From positions 1 to 37,145 of the forward strand of contig NZ_JAKNBL010000029.1 of assembly GCF_022410535.1 (NCBI RefSeq): 37,145 nucleotides of DNA, read 5' to 3'. Below are positions 15,707 to 24,168 of this stretch, one piece after another. The translations under genes were made by a program, and so were the position numbers. Source of the stretch: Pelotomaculum terephthalicicum JT. Lineage in GTDB: Bacteria > Bacillota > Desulfotomaculia > Desulfotomaculales > Pelotomaculaceae. The notes under the pieces were generated by a model, which ran no database searches, was not told where the DNA came from, and worked only from the letters and a program-made list of their open reading frames with translations. Position 1 is the stretch's first letter, and each line of letters begins with the position of its first letter.

Positions 15707-16783
15707 TTATCTGTGACGTTCCTGCATCAACTGCTCGTGATAACGGCTCAATCCTTCCTTAATCGATCTGGCGCGGACCTCGCCAATACCTTCGACATCA
15801 TCCAATTCTTCTATTGTCGCAATCAGAATTCTTTCCAAGGTGCCGAAGGTTTTTACCAGATTATCAATAACCGGCAATGGCAGCCGGGGTATTTTTTCCA
15901 GAACACGGTATCCCCGCGGGGAGACATGCTGTTCAAGAATACTGGCGCTGCCGGGATAGCCCAGGGCACGGGTGATCAACGACAGGTCCAGCAGGTCCTC
16001 CGCCGGCCAGCTGCCGATAATGTTCAGGATATTTAAAGGATGCTTTTCCCCGGCGCCGGTAGCGTAATCCTGAATAACCAGCAGTCCTTCCTCTTTAACG
16101 TTGACCGTTAATTCTTCTTCCTGCATGGTAATCAAACGCCCCTCGACGCCCAGTTCGCTGATATACCTTTCAATTTCATTGACCACGCGCAGAACCATTT
16201 CCGTCCGTTGAATGGCCTTGGCCACATCATAAAGCATTACCGAATCCTCAAATTCAAGAATACTAAGCCCCACCAGAACCTTATTCAAAACCGAACTGTA
16301 TTTCTCCAAGGTTTGGATGGCCTGGTTCGCCTTGGCCAAAACAACGCCCAATGCGCCTAACACGTATTTTAAATTTCCTTGATACACAGTGATCACACCA
16401 CGGCGCTGGGAAATTGCTATAACCATGTTTCCGGTTTGTTTAGCCGCCCTTTCGGCTGAGCGGTGGCGAATGCCTGTTTCGCTCGAAGGCAGGTTCTGAT
16501 TGGGGATTAACTGAGTGTTAACCCTTAATATTTTTTTTGCGTCACTGCTGAGGATAATCGCACCGTCCATTTTTGCCAACTCATACAAGTTGGCCGGGGT
16601 ATAATCGGCATTAACATAGAATCCGCCTTCCGTTATTTCCATTACTTCCGGTGAGTCCCCAAGAACAATCATCCCGCCTGACTTGGCCTTTAAAATATTA
16701 TCCAGACCTTCACGCAGCATAGTTCCCGGCGCCACCGCGCGCAGAACTTTCAACAGCTTATCTTCATATTTCTCTTCCTTCAA
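15707..16783 (-). CDS. disA: DNA integrity scanning protein DisA (diadenylate cyclase)
   Basis: 358-aa enzyme that makes c-di-AMP from two ATP while scanning DNA. The N-terminal DAC domain shows DGA at 73-75 (KMDGAIILSSD) and RHR at 106-108 (GIRHRSAERAAKQTG). A helical spine follows, and the C-terminal helix-hairpin-helix domain contains ELDDVEGIGEVRARSIKEGL. The start is TTG 16783 with GAGGTGG upstream, 10 nt after the radA stop, an arrangement known to link the two products functionally. Catalytic residues are intact. Confidence 0.96.
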   Translation of the reverse strand: MKEEKYEDKLLKVLRAVAPGTMLREGLDNILKAKSGGMIVLGDSPEVMEITEGGFYVNADYTPANLYELAKMDGAIILSSDAKKILRVNTQLIPNQNLPSSETGIRHRSAERAAKQTGNMVIAISQRRGVITVYQGNLKYVLGALGVVLAKANQAIQTLEKYSSVLNKVLVGLSILEFEDSVMLYDVAKAIQRTEMVLRVVNEIERYISELGVEGRLITMQEEELTVNVKEEGLLVIQDYATGAGEKHPLNILNIIGSWPAEDLLDLSLITRALGYPGSASILEQHVSPRGYRVLEKIPRLPLPVIDNLVKTFGTLERILIATIEELDDVEGIGEVRARSIKEGLSRYHEQLMQERHR

Positions 16784-16793
16784 TTATTCCACC

Positions 16794-18143
16794 TCACAGC
16801 TTGATAGCCACTTCCAAGGCTTCCATCAGCGTACCCGCCCGCAAAACCTGGGCTTCCGTCATATTTTGAATTTCGCTTTGCGCGGACAGCAAAAAACGGC
16901 TGAAACCCAGCTTATAAGCCTCGTTCACCCGCTTCGCGGCACCCGGCACCGGGCGAAGTTCTCCCGCCAGGCCGATCTCACCAGCCGCGGCGAGACCGGA
17001 TTCCACCGGAACATCCCGAAAACTCGAAGCCAGAGCCAAGGCAATACCCAGGTCAACCGCAGGCTCATCCAGTTTAACCCCCCCAACCGCATTCACATAA
17101 ATATCATTACTGCCAAGGTTCAATCCAACCCTTTTCTCCAGCACAGCCGTGATCAGGGCCACCCGGTTGTGATCCACGCCGGCCGTCATCCGCCGCGGCA
17201 CGCCATAACCGGCGGGGGACACCAGCGCCTGTATTTCAACGAGCAAAGGTCTCGACCCCTCCAGACTCGACACTACCGCTGTGCCGGGCACACTCCCGCC
17301 AAGATGATGGCTTAGAAAAAGCAGCGAAGGGTTGGCCACCTCAACCAGTCCCTGGCCACGCATGTCAAAAACACCTATCTCATTGGTAGACCCAAATCTG
17401 TTTTTTACCCCTCTGAGAATGCGAAACGACTGGTGCCGGTCGCCCTCAAGATAAAGAACCGTGTCCACCATATGCTCAAGAACGCGCGGGCCCGCCAATA
17501 ATCCCTCCTTGGTCACATGACCGACCAAAAAGACGGATATTCCGGTAGTCTTGGCCAGACGCATCAACTGCGCGGTACATTCACGCACCTGCCCGACGCT
17601 ACCGGGAACTGAGGCAAGCTCGTTCTTAAACATTGTTTGTATGGAATCAATAATTGCCACGGGGGGGTTAACATCACTAAGATGCCGCTCAATTAAATCA
17701 ATATCGGTTTCGGCAACCAGCAATAAGTTGGGTGACAAAGCCCCCAGCCGGTCGGCCCTGATCCTGATCTGCCGGACCGATTCCTCACCGGACACATAAA
17801 GCACCTGCAGCCTGTCGCTAAACCGGTAGGCAATTTGCAGCAGCAGGGTAGATTTGCCGATGCCCGGGTCGCCGCCGACCAGGATTAAAGAACCCGGAAC
17901 CACTCCGCCCCCAAGAACACGGTCCAATTCACCAATCCCTACAGGCAGCCGTTCCTCTTCCAGGGCGGAAACTTCCGTCACCGGACTCGGAAGAACCCCT
18001 TTGCCGGGGGCAAGGCCGGCAACCGGGCGACTGCTCAATTCTTCCACCATACTGTTCCAGGTACCGCAGCCGGGGCAACGCCCCAGCCAGCGGGTCGATT
18101 GATGTCCGCACACTCCACATTGAAAAAAAGACTTGGCACGCAT
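16794..18143 (-). CDS. radA: DNA repair protein RadA
   Basis: 449-aa RecA-related branch-migration ATPase. It has an N-terminal zinc finger with Cys9, Cys12, Cys23 and Cys26 (FFQCGVCG...GRCPGCGTW). Walker A is at 90-99 (GGDPGIGKST), Walker B at PPVAIIDSIQT, and the family KNRFG motif is in GVKNRFGSTNEIGVF. The Lon-protease-like C-terminal domain is present (NAVGGVKLDEPAVDLGIALA). In B. subtilis RadA restrains DisA; here it is immediately upstream of disA. The start ATG has no strong ribosome binding site. Confidence 0.95.
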   Translation of the reverse strand: MRAKSFFQCGVCGHQSTRWLGRCPGCGTWNSMVEELSSRPVAGLAPGKGVLPSPVTEVSALEEERLPVGIGELDRVLGGGVVPGSLILVGGDPGIGKSTLLLQIAYRFSDRLQVLYVSGEESVRQIRIRADRLGALSPNLLLVAETDIDLIERHLSDVNPPVAIIDSIQTMFKNELASVPGSVGQVRECTAQLMRLAKTTGISVFLVGHVTKEGLLAGPRVLEHMVDTVLYLEGDRHQSFRILRGVKNRFGSTNEIGVFDMRGQGLVEVANPSLLFLSHHLGGSVPGTAVVSSLEGSRPLLVEIQALVSPAGYGVPRRMTAGVDHNRVALITAVLEKRVGLNLGSNDIYVNAVGGVKLDEPAVDLGIALALASSFRDVPVESGLAAAGEIGLAGELRPVPGAAKRVNEAYKLGFSRFLLSAQSEIQNMTEAQVLRAGTLMEALEVAIKL

Positions 18144-18353
18144 GGGAAAAGCACCCAGTTCTGTTTTTAATTATTAATTATATCATCCGGGGCACTCTAT
18201 AACAAGGAAACATTAGAGAAAAATCGACAAATAATAACTTTCGGTTAAATAACAGCAGGGATTAGACATAACGTTATAGAAGATATTAAAATCCAGCGCA
18301 AACTTGTGGATGCGATACCCGCCCGCCGAGGCGATCTGCAAAGGAGGATTTCC

Positions 18354-18548
18354 ATGGAGTGCAAACAGGAAAAAAACAAGGAATATTGCAGTTGCACTTA
18401 CCAAACGTGTTCAAGAAAAGGGCTTTGCTGCGAGTGTATCAGCTATCACCGTGAACACGGCGGAGCGCCGGGCTGCTTATTCCCGCCGGAAGCGGAAAGA
18501 ACATACGACCGCTCCCTGAAAAAACTGGCCCGTTGCTTCCGCGCATAA
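18354..18548 (+). CDS. small Cys-rich protein, DUF6485-like
   Basis: 64-aa protein starting MECKQEKNKEYCSCTYQTCS; AAAGGAGG lies 7 nt before ATG 18354. Nine cysteines in the first 45 residues (CSC, CCEC and others) suggest metal binding. The pattern with CISYHREHGGAPGCLFPPEA resembles the uncharacterised DUF6485 family of anaerobes; that assignment is from memory. It is divergent from radA and convergent with the DUF2889-like gene, whose stop is 13 bp away. Function unknown. Confidence 0.8.
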   Translation: MECKQEKNKEYCSCTYQTCSRKGLCCECISYHREHGGAPGCLFPPEAERTYDRSLKKLARCFRA

Positions 18549-18561
18549 TTGGCCAACCACA

Positions 18562-19398
18562 TTATTTTTCGCCGTTTATCCCCAGGGATACCGTCACTGC
18601 TTTACCAATTCCGTGGATAAGATCAACCAGATGATTACAACCCTGGGGTCCGCCCACCAATTCCCCGATTTCTTTCTTTTCCATACGGGCGATCTCTTTC
18701 CCAATAAGCTTAAACACATGCTCTCTGTTCTCAAGGCAAACCTGGTCCGGAGCCCTTAAGAAATTCCCCGCACAGTCAATAATTGCCCCTTTATCGTTTA
18801 GATCAACACGTACGCCCAGTTCATGGAACGAGTCACTGAAACTCCCGGACGCGGTTAAATACCTGTCGTCACGGCGGCAAACCCGGCAGTGCAAAAACCG
18901 GTTAAAAAGGTTTCCCGCGCGATGATAATCGCCGATATAATCAAACCACCTGCGCGCGATACGCTCCAGATTGCTGTAGTAACGGCATACGTTTAAATAT
19001 ATTTTGTCCCAGTAATCCTCGTAAGCCTTGGCGGACGGGTAACCTCTGGCGATAAAAATAAAGGTCTCAGCCTGTATTATACCCTTGACGCATTCCGCCA
19101 GCAATTCTCTCGGCAAACCGCCCGCCTCATCACCAGCCGCGCGCCGCAGGAACCCGCCGGCGCTAAAATAGGCCTCTACCCCGGTAAGTTCAGGAAGCTC
19201 CTTGCCGCCGTTCATACTATTGCCCGGCGAACGGTAGACATCCCACCGCGCATCTTTTATCCGGAAGCTTTTGAGGTCGGCAACCAGCCTGCCCACCGCT
19301 TCAAAATCGGTGCTGATCAAAATGCTTTCGGCCAGCAATTCATCACCGTGAACGACCTTGACAGTGGAAAAAGAACTGCTTTGGTATAGGATTTCCAT
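18562..19398 (-). CDS. uncharacterised protein, DUF2889-like
   Basis: 278-aa protein, start ATG 19398 with AGAGGAGG upstream (an ATG at 19440 lies before this site). The C-terminal half carries words typical of the DUF2889 group: FLHCRVCRRDDRYLTASGSF, ELGVRVDLNDKGAIIDCAGN and a final GGPQGCNHLVDLIHGIG with Cys and His residues, which look like a metal or cofactor site. The N-terminal ~90 residues resemble the 'accumulated affinity for parts' region (ESILISTDFEAVGRLVADLK). No signal peptide or membrane segment. Family assignment is tentative and function unknown. Confidence 0.7.
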   Translation of the reverse strand: MEILYQSSSFSTVKVVHGDELLAESILISTDFEAVGRLVADLKSFRIKDARWDVYRSPGNSMNGGKELPELTGVEAYFSAGGFLRRAAGDEAGGLPRELLAECVKGIIQAETFIFIARGYPSAKAYEDYWDKIYLNVCRYYSNLERIARRWFDYIGDYHRAGNLFNRFLHCRVCRRDDRYLTASGSFSDSFHELGVRVDLNDKGAIIDCAGNFLRAPDQVCLENREHVFKLIGKEIARMEKKEIGELVGGPQGCNHLVDLIHGIGKAVTVSLGINGEK

Positions 19399-19583
19399 TA
19401 TATTACCTCCTCTTTTCTCGAACATTGAACAGAACATCATTTATTATTTATTGTACAACGATTGCTATTATTTTGATAGACTGCCAATTGCACACAAAGT
19501 TGTTGCGGTAAACCTTTCCAATGTTTAATTAATTGAGTAAATGACCATACTATCAATAATACTTACGAAAGGAGATATATGCG

Positions 19584-19847
19584 GTGTCACTAACAGAGTA
19601 CTTTAACGGCGTGCAAAAACGTCTACCTGAAGAAGCGGAAAGAGTAATCAGATCCTTGGAAGACAGCGGCCCTATGAATAAGGAAGATTTATCGCTTACC
19701 GCTAAAGTAAAAAGAGCCGTGTTAGACCATGTGGTCATGCAGCTTTACGCACTTGGTATTGTGGATGTCAGCACCGAAGGGAAAAGCAAAATATGCAGCC
19801 TGACGAAGTTAGGTTATGAATTTTCCAGCTTAAAGGATGCCGTTTAG
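19584..19847 (+). CDS. small winged-helix-like protein
   Basis: 87-aa protein from GTG 19584 with AAAGGAGAT 8 nt upstream. The pattern EEAERVIRSLEDSGPMNKED, then a helix and the wing VDVSTEGKSKICSLTKLGYE, fits a winged helix-turn-helix of the ArsR/MarR-like class. It has no cysteine metal site. It ends in its own terminator and forms a single-gene unit. It may be a DNA-binding regulator, but the target is unknown. Confidence 0.65.
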   Translation: MSLTEYFNGVQKRLPEEAERVIRSLEDSGPMNKEDLSLTAKVKRAVLDHVVMQLYALGIVDVSTEGKSKICSLTKLGYEFSSLKDAV

Positions 19848-19860
19848 AGGCATCCTTTTT
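19835..19860 (+). terminator. terminator after winged-helix gene
   Basis: GGATGCC (19835-19841), 7-nt loop, GGCATCC (19849-19855), TTTTT. The stem overlaps the last codons and the stop. Confidence 0.85.
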
Positions 19861-19988
19861 CTATACCAAAATCTTTGATTCTCTTGGGTTCATTTCCTGT
19901 CTACCGGCATTTTTAAAGGGAAGACTTAATCTTTCGTCCTGTGAATGTTGAGTACTTAATTACATTTACCCAAAAAAATTCCTTTTGT

Positions 19989-20024
19989 CATAATTAGTCA
20001 CTTTCGTGTTCTAAACTAATTATG
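19989..20024. repeat. 10-bp inverted repeat, possible operator
   Basis: Perfect arms CATAATTAGT (19989-19998) and ACTAATTATG (20015-20024) spaced by 16 nt, just upstream of the ribosome-binding region of the truncated frame at 20053. It has the look of a regulator binding site; no known operator consensus recognised. Confidence 0.4.
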
Positions 20025-20052
20025 CAAAAGGAGACAAATAAGGGAGATACGC

Positions 20053-20154
20053 GTGGAAAGGTTATTATTGGCAGTGGACACAAGCGTTAGCTCACTAATA
20101 TCACGCGCGCATCAACTGCCAAACATTGATCAGGATAAGCTAATACCGGATTGA
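20053..20154 (+). pseudogene. truncated frame resembling a universal stress protein start
   Basis: GTG 20053, preceded by AAGGGAGAT, opens VERLLLAVDTSVSSLI, which resembles the first strand and loop of universal stress proteins. It stops after 33 codons, running antisense over the 3' end of the acyl-CoA synthetase beta gene. Either a remnant cut by a rearrangement or chance; length is too short for certainty. Confidence 0.3.
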
Positions 20155-20782
20155 AATCCAGTTCATAAATCTCCGGTATTTCTTCAAGCAACTTACCGGT
20201 ATGTATAATGAGATCCGCTAACGCCTCAATGTCGCAGGGTTGATTCTGTCGAACACCCTGCAGAATCTTATATATCTTAGTTTCTTTAATCTGTCTCAAT
20301 GCCTCTTCTCTATCGAGTTGCGCCAACCTGAAAGATACATCTTGCAACACTTCAATTAATATTCCGCCGGCCCCAAACATAACCACCGGTCCAAATTGCG
20401 AATCTCGCAGACCGCCAACAGCTACTTCCACACCCTGAGGCATTGACTTTTGAACAATCACTCCATTTATCTCAGCGCCCGGTACCTTGTTACGGACGTT
20501 TTTAAGCATGGTTTCATACGCATTTTTAAATTGTTCCCCTGACTGAATACCGGTAACAACACCACCTGCGTCAGTTTTATGAATTATCTGCGAGGATACT
20601 ACCTTGATCACCACAGGAAAACCTATAGATTTAGCGGCGTTTATCCCTTCTTCCACATTTGCGACAAGCCTGAACTGTGGACAAGCTATTCCAAACTCAC
20701 CGCAAACATGGTAAGCTTCCGGTTCTAACAAGTGACTCCTTCCTGTCTTCAAAACATTTTTAACGAACTTTTTATAATCCAT
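20087..20782 (-). CDS. ADP-forming acyl-CoA synthetase, beta (ATP-grasp) subunit
   Basis: 231-aa ATP-grasp_5 protein. Such subunits pair with a CoA-binding alpha subunit to interconvert acyl-CoA + ADP + Pi with acid + CoA + ATP. Motifs include GFPVVIKVVSSQIIHKTDAG (nucleotide lysine and His), GVIVQKSMPQGVEVAVGGLR, FGPVVMFGAGGILIEVLQDV and YELDFNPVLAYP. It overlaps the alpha gene by 11 nt, so the two are co-translated. Acid specificity (acetate, propionate, aryl acids) cannot be read from sequence. In fermenting or syntrophic cells it would conserve ATP from acyl-CoA. Confidence 0.88.
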   Translation of the reverse strand: MDYKKFVKNVLKTGRSHLLEPEAYHVCGEFGIACPQFRLVANVEEGINAAKSIGFPVVIKVVSSQIIHKTDAGGVVTGIQSGEQFKNAYETMLKNVRNKVPGAEINGVIVQKSMPQGVEVAVGGLRDSQFGPVVMFGAGGILIEVLQDVSFRLAQLDREEALRQIKETKIYKILQGVRQNQPCDIEALADLIIHTGKLLEEIPEIYELDFNPVLAYPDQCLAVDARVILVS

Positions 20783-22223
20783 AATCTAACCTACTTTTCC
20801 TCCACTCACTATGCCATACCATGTTCGCCATAACGGAAGCAGCCACATCAGGAAATTCCAAAGTAGGTATACCTCCACGCTCAAAGAGACGTCTTAGTTC
20901 AGCAACATGAGATCCGAACGTAAAAACGTTGAGCAACGGCTTCCTCTTTTCTTTGGAAAATGAATTATACGCCTTGAGGATGTGTTCGACAAGCTTTTCG
21001 TCGCTGAAAAAAGCTGGTGGTGTGATCAAGTAGATCAGCCCATCAACACCTTCATCCGCGAGAACTGTTTTAATAACCTCTTCATGCAACTCCTCGGTGA
21101 CAGATGCCGTCATATCCACATAACCTTGAGGCTCATCAACAGCAGCAGTGTGAGCTAGTATTTCTTTTAAATGAGTTTTGGTGTGATCAGACAAGCAGGC
21201 CATTTCCACAACACCAGTGGCTAGCAAAGCGTCTATGCAAATCGTTCCCGGACCGCCAATACCCGTGAGCACACATATCCTCTTCCCCCGGGGCAACGGC
21301 TGCTTGCTTAAAGCACAGATAGTATGGTAGAATTCCGCTACAGTAGCGGCTCGAATAATTCCAGCCTGGCGGAACGCTCCATCATAAATCTTGTCGTTGC
21401 CGGCAACCGCGCCTGTGTGACTGCGTACCGCTCCGGATCCGAAGGCTGTTCGCCCGCTTTTAAAGACCACTATCGGTTTCGTTTGCGAAACCTTACTAGC
21501 CACTTCTATAAAGCGTCTTCCCTGCCTAATTCCTTCCATGTACACGGCAATAACTTTAGTGTTTTCGTCTTCGCCCAAAAATTCCACTACCTCATCCATA
21601 TCCACGTCGGCCATATTACCCACTGTGAGAAACTTGCTGAGGCCGAAAAGCTCCAGATCTTTGGCCCACATGAGAAACGAGGCGGCGAACGCGCCGCTTT
21701 GGGAAACGACGGAAACCCCGCCTTTAAGGTACGGCGGCAAATCAAATGTGGTATTAACACCACTGTATTGATCAGCGATTCCCAGGCAATTTGGCCCAAT
21801 CACACGTATGCCGCGGGCTTGTAAAGGTTCCAGCATGGCCTTCTCTTTTGCCAGGCCCTTCGCCGAACCCCCTTCACTAAATCCAGCTGAGACAACCACT
21901 ATACCGGCTACGTCTCCTTTTTCGTCCCACCGGCGGGCTATCTCCCGCACAATATGAACACATTCATCCGCGCCGACAATCAACACAACTAAGTCCAGCC
22001 GGCCAGGGATATCCAAGATGTTCTTATAGCACTTGAGGCCTTCGATTGTTGTTTGCGTAGGATTAACCGGATATATTTGTCCATCGAAATCCATTGCTTT
22101 TGCGTTCCGTACGATTTGGTTGCCTAGCCTGCCGGGCCTGGGCGACGCCCCGACAATGGCAATACTCCTGGCGTTGAACACGCCACTCAGACTACCTTTA
22201 GTTACTTGGCTGGCAACTCTCAT
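20772..22223 (-). CDS. ADP-forming acyl-CoA synthetase, alpha (CoA-binding) subunit
   Basis: 483 aa from ATG 22223 (GAGGAAACGATA upstream; a longer frame to 22292 is unlikely). The N-terminal CoA-binding Rossmann domain is ARSIAIVGASPRPGRLGNQI. A succinyl-CoA ligase-like domain follows with GIRVIGPNCLGIAD, GGVSVVSQSGAFAASFLMWA and the segment GAVRSHTGAVAGNDKIYDGA. A third flavodoxin-like domain begins at KRICVLTGIGGPGTICIDAL. The domain order matches the alpha half of ADP-forming acetyl-CoA synthetases; the beta half is the next, overlapping gene. Confidence 0.9.
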   Translation of the reverse strand: MRVASQVTKGSLSGVFNARSIAIVGASPRPGRLGNQIVRNAKAMDFDGQIYPVNPTQTTIEGLKCYKNILDIPGRLDLVVLIVGADECVHIVREIARRWDEKGDVAGIVVVSAGFSEGGSAKGLAKEKAMLEPLQARGIRVIGPNCLGIADQYSGVNTTFDLPPYLKGGVSVVSQSGAFAASFLMWAKDLELFGLSKFLTVGNMADVDMDEVVEFLGEDENTKVIAVYMEGIRQGRRFIEVASKVSQTKPIVVFKSGRTAFGSGAVRSHTGAVAGNDKIYDGAFRQAGIIRAATVAEFYHTICALSKQPLPRGKRICVLTGIGGPGTICIDALLATGVVEMACLSDHTKTHLKEILAHTAAVDEPQGYVDMTASVTEELHEEVIKTVLADEGVDGLIYLITPPAFFSDEKLVEHILKAYNSFSKEKRKPLLNVFTFGSHVAELRRLFERGGIPTLEFPDVAASVMANMVWHSEWRKSRLDYGL

Positions 22224-22427
22224 TATCGTTTCCTCTGATTCTTCGCTATATAGTAATAACCATGTTTCGTTACATTTACGCTCTGCATACATATTCCAAA
22301 ACTAGTTTATTGCAATTTTCATTCCACACAACTAAGCGCATAGCATTTTTCTTAATTTATTTTTTTTTTATTAGAGTTTATTTAGAGTTTATTTCAGTCT
22401 TTGCGGGAATTATTTTAGAGACAACCT
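22224..22427. other. AT-rich leader region upstream of the synthetase operon
   Basis: No gene. Contains T/A runs (near 22345-22370) and repeated GAGTTTATTTAGAGTTTATT near 22374-22393. I could not choose a promoter with confidence. Confidence 0.4.
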
Positions 22428-22572
22428 TAATAAAAACAAAATTAACTTAATATAAAACATATGCCATTTCACAATACTTACACATATTAATGCCTGTATA
22501 GTATTTATCCAATTGTCCTATAATCATACAGCCAATCATACACCGTATCATTATAGGACAATTGCCCAACTT
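22428..22572. repeat. tandem repeat unit 1 (~147-bp period)
   Basis: Begins TAATAAAAACAAAATTAACT and ends GCCCAACTT. It is nearly identical to 22576-22719, with only a few substitutions and a one-base indel. It contains a perfect 15-bp inverted repeat CAATTGTCCTATAAT (22510-22524) / ATTATAGGACAATTG (22550-22564) with a 25-nt spacer. Confidence 0.9.
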
Positions 22573-22575
22573 CTA

Positions 22576-22719
22576 TAATAAAAACAAAATTAACTTAATA
22601 TAAAACATATGCCATCTTACAATACCACACATATTAATGCCTGTATAGTATTTATCCAATTGTCCTATAATCATACAGCTAATCATACACCGTATCATTA
22701 TAGGACAATTGCCCAACTT
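22576..22719. repeat. tandem repeat unit 2 (~147-bp period)
   Basis: Second copy of the unit at 22428-22572, including the same 15-bp arms at 22657-22671 and 22697-22711. It abuts a reverse-transcriptase fragment exactly at its right end (22720). Confidence 0.9.
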
Positions 22720-22851
22720 TTAAGTGGGGTCTCCCACTCGATGCTGTACAAATTTTAACATCCATGCATAGTCGAGACTCCCGAAGAAATTTTTCAAATC
22801 TGCTTCTAGAACCCAGGCCTCCCCGGGTAAGAGCGTTATCTTTCTCTCCAT
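22720..22851 (-). pseudogene. group II intron reverse transcriptase fragment
   Basis: Minus frame of 43 codons containing EAWVLEADLKNFFGSLDYAW followed by MLKFVQHRVGDP. This matches the conserved RT segment of group II intron maturases (consensus roughly D-I-K-x-F-F-D-x-I-x-H-x-W-L-x-x-F-L-x-x-R-I-x-D). It stops at the border of the tandem repeat. No start, no catalytic YADD box and no intron RNA domain V are visible, so it is a remnant. Confidence 0.65.
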
Positions 22852-22923
22852 CTACCCGCCCCATTTACTCTTGGCAGCCTTCGGTAGCAAGGACTTTGTT
22901 TTGATTGGCAAACTCGTCCAACT

Positions 22924-22957
22924 AAAAAAGCTTCCGGCATAAAACCCGGAAGCTTTG
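22924..22957 (-). terminator. terminator after tRNA-Arg
   Basis: Minus-strand hairpin AAGCTTCCGG-GTTTTATG-CCGGAAGCTT followed by TTTTAG, 9 nt after the tRNA end. Confidence 0.85.
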
Positions 22958-22964
22958 ATTTTCC

Positions 22965-23041
<77 letters not shown>

Positions 23042-23186
23042 AAATTATTCTCTTTTCCACGTTGCAATATATTTTAACAAAATCATTATGGTTAGTCAAG
23101 CTATTGCTTTGTCGTGTTTTTTGCTTAGTCGCTTTTTCCCACTCCGCTTAATAAGTTATAATAAAAAACTTCGGGCGGGTGTTCTT

Positions 23187-24065
23187 ATGGAAGCATCAAT
23201 AATTATCCCCTGTAAAAATGAAGGCGCAAATGTCAAAATGACTATAGACTCAATAATTGCAGCCGCGCCAGGCAATAAAGACGAAATCATCGTCGTGGAC
23301 GACGGTTCCACAGACGGCTGCTGCGCATTTCTGCAAGAGAGTTCCCTCTATCGGAAAGTTAATTACCTCCCCGCTCCGGGGTTAGGGGCCGCACGGGCGC
23401 GAAACCTCGGCGCTTCGGCAGCTCACGGCAAATACCTGATCTTTTGCGACGCGCATATAACCGTACCGGCAAACTGGCCGCGCGTCCTCCTGGATACTTT
23501 TTCCCGGCACCTTGAAGTTGACGCTGTTTCGCCGGCCATAGGCTCTTTGAAAAACCCGGCGGCGGCAGGCTACGGGCAGACCTGGAACAAGCGTCTGGAA
23601 ACCGTCTGGCTGCCGCCGCCCGCTAATCGGGAACTGACAAGCGTACCTCTGTTGCCGGGGGGATGCCTCGCTATCCGGGCCGAAGCGTTTCACCAAGTAG
23701 GGGGATTCGACAGCGGCTTTATTGTTTGGGGATATGAAGACGTTGAAATCTCACTTAAACTGTGGCTCTTCGGATACCGGTTATATGTGAACCCATCAGT
23801 TAAAATACTGCATTTGTTTCGCAATAAACATCCCTACCCCGTAACATTTGATCATGTGCATTACAATCTGCTGCGCATGGCTTACTCTCATTTCAATTAT
23901 GACCGCATTAAGAAAATCCTTGACTTGGTCAGCTCCCCCACCCGGCTAAAAAAAATTGTCAGCAGAGTGCTGCGCGGCGGCGCCTTGGAACAGCGGCTTG
24001 CTTTTTTCACCCGGCGGAGATTCGACGACGACTGGTTCATGCGCCGTTTCAGGATAGATTTTTAA
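23187..24065 (+). CDS. family 2 glycosyltransferase
   Basis: 292-aa GT-A protein from ATG 23187 (MEASIIIPCKNEGANVKMTI); an upstream GTG-rich extension to 23088 lacks similarity. The UDP-binding strand has DEIIVVDDGSTDG, the DxD-like metal site is YLIFCDAHITVP, and the acceptor region has VGGFDSGFIVWGYEDVEISL with the ED pair, as in the GalNAc-transferase-like branch of GT2. No membrane segment, so probably cytosolic. The C terminus is Arg-rich. Neighbours give no pathway; the sugar and acceptor are unknown. Confidence 0.85.
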   Translation: MEASIIIPCKNEGANVKMTIDSIIAAAPGNKDEIIVVDDGSTDGCCAFLQESSLYRKVNYLPAPGLGAARARNLGASAAHGKYLIFCDAHITVPANWPRVLLDTFSRHLEVDAVSPAIGSLKNPAAAGYGQTWNKRLETVWLPPPANRELTSVPLLPGGCLAIRAEAFHQVGGFDSGFIVWGYEDVEISLKLWLFGYRLYVNPSVKILHLFRNKHPYPVTFDHVHYNLLRMAYSHFNYDRIKKILDLVSSPTRLKKIVSRVLRGGALEQRLAFFTRRRFDDDWFMRRFRIDF

Positions 24066-24168
24066 AGAATTTCTGTTCATAAGCCAAAATAATTTATGTA
24101 CAATATTTGCCCAATCTATGGTAAAGTGTAGATAGGAATTTATTAACATGGGGGGACAGACAAACTCT

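Noticed and set aside
20087-22223. Acyl-CoA synthetase pair as succinyl-CoA ligase (sucCD)
   Set aside because: The alpha subunit has the three-domain order of ADP-forming acyl-CoA synthetases and the beta part is the short ATP-grasp_5 form, unlike SucC.
22428-22719. Possible CRISPR array or integration array
   Set aside because: Only two units, about 147 bp each with no short repeat plus variable spacer; they are tandem duplicates with internal palindromes.
22679-22864. 61-codon minus frame starting MGRVDGEKDNALTRG
   Set aside because: It is out of frame with the recognisable reverse-transcriptase segment covering the same bases.
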